This document shows, piece after piece, positions 1-4,971 of a stretch of 6,033 nucleotides of DNA. The position numbers and the translations under genes were made by a program. The DNA is from RECH01 sp964431105 (GTDB lineage: Bacteria; Cyanobacteriota; Cyanobacteriia; RECH01). Where the stretch lies: positions 1 through 6,033 of the forward strand of contig CAYSIR010000257.1 of the NCBI GenBank assembly GCA_964431105.1. Reading direction: 5' to 3'. Positions within the stretch are counted from its first letter, which is position 1; each line of letters starts with the position of its first letter. The notes beneath the pieces were generated by a model. The model saw only the letters and a list, made by a program, of their open reading frames with translations, was not told where the DNA came from and did not search any database.

Positions 1-30
1 GGGGGGGTGGGGGATGAGGGCAATACAGGG
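1..30. repeat. G-rich edge sequence, possible end of a dispersed cyanobacterial repeat
   Basis: The first 30 bases contain G runs of 7, 5, 3 and 3, separated by loops of 1, 4 and 7 bases. This satisfies the usual G-quadruplex pattern. Read on the minus strand it resembles the CCCTCATCCCCCA-type sequence that recurs between genes in many filamentous cyanobacteria; that resemblance is from memory and was not searched. Its position at the window edge fits a repeat at which an assembly broke. Confidence 0.35.
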
Positions 31-99
31 ATTTGCAAACGTGACATGCTCCCATGATGGTGACTACCAAGGTTATGGCGGCTGGCTACTGTCAGCCAT

Positions 100-122
100 A
101 AAAAAAGCGCCACACACTGGCG
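100..122 (-). terminator. intrinsic terminator, minus strand
   Basis: On the minus strand the stem CGCCA/TGGCG (122-118 with 112-108) closes a five-base GTGTG loop. After two further bases (107 and the unpaired edge of the stem) it runs into seven consecutive T residues (106-100). This is the classical Rho-independent layout. No minus-strand protein gene lies upstream of it before 652, so it most likely ends the structured RNA proposed above. The plus strand has A residues in place of the U run and would not terminate here. Confidence 0.6.
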
Positions 123-275
123 GCGAGTTATGGCACCTGATCGCTCACATTAGGAGACCAGGCTCTTCAGGCTTGCAGGAGTCGGGATTTTAAGGTGCGT
201 CCTGAAGGGCAATAACCAACGCAAGTGTATAACGCTAACTGGAAGGGAACTTGTACGGCTGTACAGTTGCCATTG
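100..275 (-). ncRNA. candidate structured small RNA, minus strand, family unassigned
   Basis: No protein frame is convincing here, but the segment is dense in stems. On the minus strand, in order: a 10-bp hairpin with two one-base bulges and a 4-base loop (271-246); a closing stem of 216-209 with 134-127 (one mismatch); inside it a 7-bp stem (207-201 with 171-165) and a bulged 9-bp hairpin (162-136). Together these make a three-way junction. A 5-bp GC-rich hairpin followed by seven U residues (122-100) then looks like an intrinsic terminator. The pair 158/140 is G-U on the minus strand but A-C on the plus strand, which also favours the minus strand. A TATGAT box (286-281) lies about seven bases before a start near 275, but no good -35 is seen. 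The implied length of about 175 nt and an internal CCTTAAAA with nearby CGAC recall 6S RNA, but I cannot confirm that family. It is not a Yfr1-type RNA, because the ACTCCTCACAC motif is absent. Confidence 0.4.
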
Positions 276-330
276 AGCCTATCATACCCCGAAGTTCCAT
301 AGACAAAAACCACTGATGCGAATCTTTATG

Positions 331-358
331 ATAGATTTGGTTCTATAAGAAAATCTAT
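331..358. promoter_or_regulatory. interrupted palindrome, candidate operator
   Basis: ATAGATTT (331-338) is repeated in inverted form as AAATCTAT (351-358). The spacer holds a second inverted repeat, TTCT-ATA-AGAA (341-351). The left half also contains ATAG-N8-CTAT (331-346), the kind of AT-rich dyad that LysR-type regulators often bind. The site is AT-rich and lies between the candidate minus-strand RNA and the LysR gene, so it could control either. It overlaps a possible minus-strand -10 box (TATCAT, 333-328). Function is inferred from position and symmetry only. Confidence 0.4.
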
Positions 359-652
359 TGAGTAGAATTAGGTGTGTACCGGTCTGCTAACTCAGACGTT
401 CATTTTGCCTGATGCTTGGACTCAGGATTTTCCATGGGCACTCTAAGCTGATTTGCCATTTGTACGCTCTTTCAAGCGATCGCTACATACCATTTATTCA
501 ATTTTTAGCCCATTGCGTTTACGCATTGCTCCATCCTAACGGTTAGAAATGCTTGGAACTATATCAAACTCCTACCATTCTCTGCACAGTTGCTTTGCCA
601 TCTTGCAGGAGCATCGTTAGGGTCGCGTGATGCGTAGGCTGTTATCCACCAC
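359..652. other. non-coding leader region of the LysR gene
   Basis: About 290 bases without a convincing gene. It holds small hairpins at 382-397 (GTCTG/CAGAC) and 408-426 (CCTGA/TCAGG, followed by ATTTT), one HIP1 octamer (476-483), the dyad TGCG-TTTA-CGCA (514-525) and the perfect dyad CTAAC-G-GTTAG (536-546). The last two sit about 130-165 bases before the preferred LysR start and could be operator half-sites for autoregulation, but none matches a defined consensus well. I see no strong -35/-10 pair. Confidence 0.4.
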
Positions 653-1603
653 ATGAATGTTTTGGGAGAGCCTTCCGTGATCCACGCAACTTTGCACCAG
701 TTTAAAGTGTTTGAGGCAACGGCCCGTCATGGTAGCTTTACCCGTGCTGCCGAAGAGTTGTTTCTCACGCAGCCCACGGTTTCAATGCAGGTCAAACAAT
801 TGACGAAGGCGATCGGCCTGCCTTTATTTGAACAAGTCGGGAAACGTCTTTATTTAACTGAAGCAGGGCAAGCGTTGTTTTCCACCTGTCAAGACATTTT
901 TACAAAGCTAGAACAGCTTGAGATGACGGTTGCCGATCTCAAAGGGATGAAGCAAGGGCAACTGCGTCTCGCAGTGATTACTACCGCCAAGTATTTTGTG
1001 CCGCGATTGCTGGGGCCATTTTGTCAGCAATATCCTGGTGTGGATGTATCGCTGATTGTAACGAACCATGAGCGAGTGATCGATCGCCTCAGCAATAACC
1101 AAGACGATTTGTATGTGATGAGCCAACTGCCCACCAATATGGATATTCAGGCGCATCCTTATCTAGATAACCCGCTGGTGGTTGTAGCGCCTTGCAATCA
1201 TCCGCTAGCCGGGCAGAGAGATGTTCCGATTCAGCGTTTGATTGATGAACCGTTCATCATGCGAGAGGAGGGGTCTGGAACACGTCGTGCAGTTGAGAGT
1301 TTGTTTGCGCAGGAAAATGTGACGGTGAGAGTCCGGCTGGAACTGGGTAGCAATGAGGCGATTAAACAAGCGATCGCCGGTGGGTTAGGCATTTCTGTCT
1401 TATCTCATCACACCATGATTCCCGAAAGTTCTAATAGCGACTTGACCATCCTGGACATTCAGGGCTTCCCTATTGAGCGGCAGTGGTATGTGGTGCATTT
1501 GGGCGGCAAGCAGTTGTCGGTTGTGGCGGCAACGTTTCTAAAATATTTACAAGACTCTGCCCCCAAACTTTCGCTACCGCCGATTTTGGCTCACACGCGC
1601 TAA
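653..1603 (+). CDS. LysR-type transcriptional regulator, CbbR/CmpR-like
   Basis: Transcription factor of the LysR family. Residues about 12-75 form the winged helix-turn-helix (GSFTRAAEELFLTQPTVSMQVKQL, then LPLFEQVGKRLYLTEAG). Residues about 100-300 are the two-lobed inducer-binding domain, and the C-terminal GFPIERQWYVVHLGGKQLS is typical of the CbbR/RbcR/CmpR group. In cyanobacteria such proteins sense carbon status and control CO2 fixation or bicarbonate uptake genes. The DNA-binding half looks closer to CmpR than to RbcR or NdhR, from memory of those families. No bicarbonate-transport or Rubisco genes are adjacent, so its target cannot be read from context and no symbol is given. The length of 316 residues from the ATG is normal. 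The GTG at 677, preceded by GGGAG, is the more likely start and gives 308 residues. The LysR class is certain; the subgroup is probable. Confidence 0.93.
   Translation: MNVLGEPSVIHATLHQFKVFEATARHGSFTRAAEELFLTQPTVSMQVKQLTKAIGLPLFEQVGKRLYLTEAGQALFSTCQDIFTKLEQLEMTVADLKGMKQGQLRLAVITTAKYFVPRLLGPFCQQYPGVDVSLIVTNHERVIDRLSNNQDDLYVMSQLPTNMDIQAHPYLDNPLVVVAPCNHPLAGQRDVPIQRLIDEPFIMREEGSGTRRAVESLFAQENVTVRVRLELGSNEAIKQAIAGGLGISVLSHHTMIPESSNSDLTILDIQGFPIERQWYVVHLGGKQLSVVAATFLKYLQDSAPKLSLPPILAHTR
664..668 (+). promoter_or_regulatory. ribosome binding site supporting a GTG start at 677
   Basis: GGGAG is followed by eight bases and then GTG at 677. The ATG at 653 has no comparable purine-rich site in front of it. 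The GTG start gives a protein beginning Met-Ile-His-Ala-Thr-Leu-His-Gln, close to where regulators of this family normally begin. The site therefore argues for starting translation eight codons downstream of the ATG. Confidence 0.5.
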
Positions 1604-1661
1604 GCCCCGATAGGGCAGTCCTGGTGATTCCTGCGATACACTCGTGGCTGGGTCATCAAAT

Positions 1662-1766
1662 ATGCTGCGATCGCTGATTCTGGTGATCCTGCGTTCGATT
1701 GCCCTACTGTTCCTTAGTTGTGCTGATGATGCCACCTTTTTTTTACGCGGCCGATGGCAATTCTGA
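1662..1766 (+). CDS. signal-peptide frame at the head of the pentapeptide-repeat gene
   Basis: A 34-codon frame starting at ATG 1662 encodes Met-Leu-Arg-Ser followed by a strongly hydrophobic stretch and then Leu-Ser-Cys-Ala-Asp-Asp-Ala. This is a convincing export signal, and the cysteine is lipoprotein-like although the -3 residue (Phe) is not ideal. The frame runs into eight T residues (1737-1744) and stops at 1764-1766. If one T were absent it would read straight into the downstream pentapeptide-repeat protein, giving a single product of 352 residues. It is therefore most likely the true N terminus, separated by a frame break. The break could be an assembly error, a real mutation or slippage on the T run. 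The Shine-Dalgarno in front is weak. Confidence 0.5.
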   Translation: MLRSLILVILRSIALLFLSCADDATFFLRGRWQF

Positions 1767-2721
1767 TGCGGAGTCAGCGCCGTCAGCCGCTTCGTCTTCT
1801 CATCCATCCGTTGCCGGTTCGACTGAGCCAAGTTCGGCAGCAGCGCCAGAGTCGCCTTCTACGCAATCGGGCTTGGGGGCAGGCTTAGGCGCGATCGCAC
1901 GGCCACTTCAATCTATCAAGATTCCCCCCGAAGCGGTGGGGGCCGTGGTTGGGGCCTCCATTACTGCTGTGGCGACCCTCACGATTGCAATTGTTAATTT
2001 GCTGAATGGGTTTAATGCCCAACTCGATCGCCCCTTTCAAATTCAGGATTCCCTGAGCAAAACCCAACTGACGGCAGACTACTATCGCCAAACGGCGCTG
2101 TCTACGTTTCTCAGTTCGGCCGGTACAGTTTTGATCCAAAGCGATCGCACGGCTAACCAAGTGGCGACGCTCCGGGCCATGAGCCATGCCACACTGCAAG
2201 AACTCAACGCGGAGCGAAAGCGCTATGTGGTGATGCTGTTGCATGATTCTCGGCTGCTAGAGCGATCGCCCGATACGCCAATGGCAGCTCCTTTTTTTGC
2301 TGGGGCTAACCTGATTGGCGCAAATCTAAGCCACTTGGATCTTCACAACACAGACTTGCGGCGGGCTGATCTGCGGGCCGTCAATTTCCGACAGTCTGAC
2401 CTAAGCCATGCGGACTTAAGCGACGCTAACCTCACGGGGGCTGACCTCCGCCGTGCTAACCTATCCAACGCTGTGATAGACAATGCCATCCTGGATAATG
2501 CTTGCTATAACGGGCGCACTGTGTTTGATGCCAACGTTGACCCAGCGATCGCCTCTATGAAAGATGTGCCCGAAACCGAGGTCTGTACTCCCGACGTACC
2601 ATCTGAGACTGCCGCTAGCCTTCAGCGTATCCGGGCTTCGCGAACTTCGGCGCGTCCATTTCCAACGCCCATTCCCGCATCGGCGTTGCTGATTGCGGGG
2701 ATGAGTTTTAGAGTTAGATGA
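1699..2721 (+). CDS. membrane-anchored pentapeptide-repeat protein
   Basis: Residue numbers count from the TTG at 1699. After a short hydrophobic start comes a Ser/Ala/Pro-rich low-complexity linker (about 20-60). A probable transmembrane helix follows (about 78-102, Ala/Val/Gly/Ile-rich), then a polar, likely helical region (about 107-190). Residues about 200-268 hold tandem pentapeptide repeats of A(D/N)LXX type, which fold as a right-handed quadrilateral beta helix. Tyr-Asn-Gly-Arg-Thr-Val-Phe at 270-276 resembles the cap that closes many cyanobacterial pentapeptide proteins. The C-terminal 50 residues are unremarkable. The biochemical role is unknown; such proteins usually serve as interaction surfaces. 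TTG 1699 and ATG 1726 or 1729 lack good ribosome sites, and the upstream frame from 1662 offers a better signal peptide, so the true start is uncertain. The gene lies 95 bases after the regulator and 51 before the hydrolase, on the same strand. Confidence 0.85.
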   Translation: MPYCSLVVLMMPPFFYAADGNSDAESAPSAASSSHPSVAGSTEPSSAAAPESPSTQSGLGAGLGAIARPLQSIKIPPEAVGAVVGASITAVATLTIAIVNLLNGFNAQLDRPFQIQDSLSKTQLTADYYRQTALSTFLSSAGTVLIQSDRTANQVATLRAMSHATLQELNAERKRYVVMLLHDSRLLERSPDTPMAAPFFAGANLIGANLSHLDLHNTDLRRADLRAVNFRQSDLSHADLSDANLTGADLRRANLSNAVIDNAILDNACYNGRTVFDANVDPAIASMKDVPETEVCTPDVPSETAASLQRIRASRTSARPFPTPIPASALLIAGMSFRVR

Positions 2722-2772
2722 ATTGAGTCGTTCCTATTCATCCGGCTATTCAGCAACACCCCCTCATTCACC

Positions 2773-3705
2773 ATGACTGCCCTGTTTCCCGACTTCCTAC
2801 CCAGTTTGGTTCAAAACCTCACCGAAGCCACCTCGATCGCCCTAGCCCAGCGCATTCAGCGACAGGCGATCGCTACTCCGCTCTGTTCTACTCCCATTCT
2901 CACCAGCTACGTGCAGGATGGCATGAGACGCACCGGACAATCGCCAGTGGTTTTCCTGCACGGGTTTGATAGTTCCGTCATGGAAGCCCGCCGCCTCTTG
3001 CCCTACCTCAGTCAGTGGGCAGAAACGTGGGCGATCGATTTATTGGGGTTTGGGTTCACAGAGCGGCCCCAGCGCATAGACTTCAACCCCGCCGCTATTC
3101 AGCAGCATCTCTACGCTACCTGGCAAACCCTGATCCAGCGCCCCATGATTTTGGTGGGTGCGTCCATGGGAGGAGCGGCCGCCATTGACTTTGCGCTGAG
3201 CTACCCCGATGCGGTAGAACAACTGGTGTTGATTGACAGTGCGGGATTTGCAAAAGGTCGAGCCTTAAAAAATCCGGCTTTCATTCCCCTAACCTACGCG
3301 GCGGCCGAATTTTTGCGGAATCCGTGGGTGCGCGATCGCATTAGCCAAACGGCCTACTGCGATCCGTCCTATGCTTCCCGCGATGCAGCGACTTGCGCGG
3401 CATTGCATCTGGGTTGCCCCGGTTGGCGACAGGCAATGGTGTCGTTTACGCGCAGTGGTGGCTACATTTTCCTGGGCGATCGCATTGTTGACCTCACCCA
3501 ACCCACCCTTGTCATCTGGGGCAAACAAGACCGGATTTTAGGCACAGCCGATGCCGATCGCTTTGATCAAGCGCTGAAGGGGCGATCGAGTTTCCACCAA
3601 CTCGTCTGGATCGATCGCTGTGGTCATGTTCCTCACCTAGAACAACCCAGCCGCACAGCACAGGCTATTCAGCAAGCAGCAGCACTGGCGATCGGGCAAG
3701 ATTAA
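2773..3705 (+). CDS. alpha/beta-hydrolase fold protein with Ser-Asp-His triad
   Basis: Cytosolic alpha/beta hydrolase of 310 residues, a normal length. The oxyanion-hole strand is Phe-Leu-His-Gly-Phe-Asp (61-66). The nucleophile elbow is Gly-Ala-Ser-Met-Gly-Gly with Ser131. The acid is probably Asp253 in Trp-Gly-Lys-Gln-Asp, and the histidine is His285 in Cys-Gly-His-Val-Pro-His-Leu-Glu. The segment Asp-Leu-Leu-Gly-Phe-Gly-Phe-Thr-Glu-Arg-Pro (89-99) is typical of the esterase/MenH-like branch. Residues about 160-235 form the lid. The triad is intact, so an active esterase, lipase or C-C hydrolase is expected, but the substrate cannot be told. There is no signal peptide. ATG 2773 has no clear Shine-Dalgarno. 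The gene follows the pentapeptide gene by 51 bases and may be transcribed with it. Several HIP1 sites are present and codon use matches the neighbours. Confidence 0.9.
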   Translation: MTALFPDFLPSLVQNLTEATSIALAQRIQRQAIATPLCSTPILTSYVQDGMRRTGQSPVVFLHGFDSSVMEARRLLPYLSQWAETWAIDLLGFGFTERPQRIDFNPAAIQQHLYATWQTLIQRPMILVGASMGGAAAIDFALSYPDAVEQLVLIDSAGFAKGRALKNPAFIPLTYAAAEFLRNPWVRDRISQTAYCDPSYASRDAATCAALHLGCPGWRQAMVSFTRSGGYIFLGDRIVDLTQPTLVIWGKQDRILGTADADRFDQALKGRSSFHQLVWIDRCGHVPHLEQPSRTAQAIQQAAALAIGQD

Positions 3706-3772
3706 GCGCCCAACCCCGCCGCAACCGGGCAATGCCCGACCCAAAATTCTGCATGCAAAACCTCACAGAATG

Positions 3773-3815
3773 CTAACCCCTGCCTTCGGGTGGGGTTTAG
3801 GCTGTTTGGTCAGCC
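3773..3815. terminator. paired hairpins in the convergent intergenic spacer
   Basis: Two abutting stem-loops lie between convergent genes. The first (3773-3800) pairs CTAA/TTAG and CCCC/GGGG around a CC-TTCG-GG cap, the very stable UUCG tetraloop, with a one-base bulge and a small internal loop. The second (3800-3815) pairs GGCTG with CAGCC around TTTGGT. Neither is followed by a long U run on either strand, so their role in termination is likely but unproven. A third small hairpin, CGGGC-AAT-GCCCG, precedes them (3726-3738). Confidence 0.45.
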
Positions 3816-3828
3816 CCCCCAATTCAAT

Positions 3829-3871
3829 CAGCCGCATAGCATCCGAGAAAAAACCTCACGGCTGCCTTTTT
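3829..3871 (+). terminator. probable intrinsic terminator for the upstream hydrolase
   Basis: CAGCCG (3829-3834) pairs with CGGCTG (3859-3864), with an inner GAG/CTC pairing around an A-rich loop. CC and five T residues follow (3867-3871). The loop is long for a classical terminator, and the U run almost touches the stop codon of the opposing gene. It would stop plus-strand transcription coming from the hydrolase gene before it enters the convergent gene. Confidence 0.4.
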
Positions 3872-3874
3872 GCC

Positions 3875-4795
3875 CTAGGTCAGAGACGGATTCTGGCGGA
3901 GAAACTGCAATAATTCTCGATTAACCGTGTCGGGGGCTTCTTGCTGAGTCCAGTGACCACAATGGGGGATCAGCTTCAACCGTAGCGGTGCTTCAACCAA
4001 GGCTTCTAAACCTTGGGTGAGGCGTTTGCTGAGGAACTGATCGTCTTCTCCCCACAGCACCAGGGTTGGAATTTGAATCGGTGAGGGCGATCGCTCCCAC
4101 AATCGCAGCCATTGCTGAGGACGCAACAAATGGCGATAGTAACTGAGTGCCGCAGACAGGGCCCGAGGTTTTTCCAGCGCTGCACAATAAATATCTGTAT
4201 CAGCTTGAGAAAAAGCGCTCTTACGCACTGCCAAATCGTGAAACAAGCGATTCACAAACGATCGCAGATTCTGGCGAATCAGCCATTCCGGTAATTCAGG
4301 AACTTGGAACGCAAACACATACCAACTCCGCAGCAGTTGATCCAGGTTGCTGAGCAGTTCTTTGCCAAACTGTTGGGGATGGGGCGCATTCAAAATAGCT
4401 AGGCGATCGAGAGACTGCGGCATTTTTTGGGCAAAGTGCCAGGCAATGACACCACCCCAGTCATGCCCGACCAGGTGGGCGCGTTGATAGCCCAAACCTT
4501 TGATGAGTCCCTGAATATCACTCACTAATGTATCCAAGTCATAGCCGGTGAGGGGTTTGTCCGAATCGTTATAGCCTCTGAGATCCGGGACAACGACCTT
4601 GAAGTGACGGGCCAATGCCGGAATCTGTCGCCGCCATGAATACCAAAATTCGGGGAAACCATGCAGCAGCACAACCAATTCACCGCTACCTTGAGTAACG
4701 CAGTGCAGCCGGATACGATTGGTGTTGATAAAGCAGTGCTGCCAACTAGAGTGGCTGGGAATGGACAAGCTAGAGGATAACGCAGACATAGTCAT
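3875..4795 (-). CDS. epoxide-hydrolase-like alpha/beta hydrolase
   Basis: Alpha/beta hydrolase of the epoxide hydrolase / dehalogenase branch, 306 residues and full length. The oxyanion motif is His-Gly-Phe-Pro-Glu-Phe-Trp-Tyr-Ser-Trp (45-54). The nucleophile is Asp112 in Gly-His-Asp-Trp-Gly-Gly. The acid is probably Asp252 in Trp-Gly-Glu-Asp-Asp, and the base is His281 in Cys-Gly-His-Trp. The lid carries Tyr159 (Ser-Trp-Tyr-Val-Phe-Ala-Phe-Gln-Val-Pro) and the pair Tyr219-Tyr220 (Ser-Tyr-Tyr-Arg). These are the positions where epoxide hydrolases keep the tyrosines that activate the epoxide oxygen. That set favours ring-opening of epoxides to diols over dehalogenation; the substrate is unknown. 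There is no signal peptide. Met1 and Met3 are both possible starts and neither has a good Shine-Dalgarno. It converges on the Ser-type hydrolase and diverges from the BtuF-like gene. Confidence 0.9.
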   Translation of the reverse strand: MTMSALSSSLSIPSHSSWQHCFINTNRIRLHCVTQGSGELVVLLHGFPEFWYSWRRQIPALARHFKVVVPDLRGYNDSDKPLTGYDLDTLVSDIQGLIKGLGYQRAHLVGHDWGGVIAWHFAQKMPQSLDRLAILNAPHPQQFGKELLSNLDQLLRSWYVFAFQVPELPEWLIRQNLRSFVNRLFHDLAVRKSAFSQADTDIYCAALEKPRALSAALSYYRHLLRPQQWLRLWERSPSPIQIPTLVLWGEDDQFLSKRLTQGLEALVEAPLRLKLIPHCGHWTQQEAPDTVNRELLQFLRQNPSLT

Positions 4796-4829
4796 TCAAT
4801 TTCAAAGGGGAAATCAGCCAATTTGGAGA

Positions 4830-4898
4830 GCCGTTGCGGCTAGGCACAGCCGTAACGCACCCGTGCGTCGTGGTTGGATGCGTTACGCTAGCGCTAGC
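4830..4898. repeat. REP/MITE-like inverted-repeat element
   Basis: CGTAACGCA (4851-4859) is repeated perfectly inverted as TGCGTTACG (4879-4887) around a 19-base loop. A perfect 12-bp palindrome GCTAGCGCTAGC follows (4887-4898), and a small GCCG-TTG-CGGC hairpin precedes it (4830-4840). The GTAACGCACC / GGTGCGTTAC core is known to me as a common dispersed intergenic repeat in cyanobacteria and some other bacteria. It lies between divergent genes, where it could affect either promoter or form a transcript-end hairpin. Copy number in this genome was not checked. Confidence 0.6.
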
Positions 4899-4960
4899 CC
4901 ATCTTACTGAAAAATCAAGGTCACTCACTAGCTATCCTTCATCCATAGTCGCCTAGAAAC

Positions 4961-4965
4961 GGAGG
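4961..4965 (+). promoter_or_regulatory. strong Shine-Dalgarno that fixes a TTG start
   Basis: GGAGG sits six bases before TTG at 4972. It is the best ribosome binding site in the window and supports TTG as the real initiation codon. The predicted N terminus (Thr-Ala-Ala-His-Ile-Val-Ser-Leu-Ile-Pro-Ser) is also where proteins of this family begin. Confidence 0.75.
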
Positions 4966-4971
4966 TTTATT

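Noticed and set aside
127..271. Plus-strand riboswitch controlling the LysR gene
   Set aside because: The stems could form on this strand too, but one pair becomes an A-C mismatch, the terminator U run is on the minus strand, and the gene starts almost 400 bases away. No known riboswitch core (cobalamin, TPP or similar) was recognised.
412..546. A 44-codon open frame upstream of the LysR gene, starting ATG 412
   Set aside because: No ribosome binding site, no recognisable composition or domain, and it runs through hairpins and dyads of an apparent leader region.
1574..1831. Minus-strand 85-codon frame over the regulator end and pentapeptide start
   Set aside because: Opposite-strand shadow of a Ser/Ala-rich coding stretch; composition is implausible and no start signal is seen.
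2773..4795. The two hydrolases as a tandem or inverted gene duplication
   Set aside because: They share only the fold. The nucleophile differs (Ser131 against Asp112), lid sequences are unrelated, and oxyanion motifs differ.
4796..4971. Cobalamin riboswitch ahead of the BtuF-like gene
   Set aside because: The spacer is taken up by a repeat element and lacks the conserved B12-box bases I would expect.
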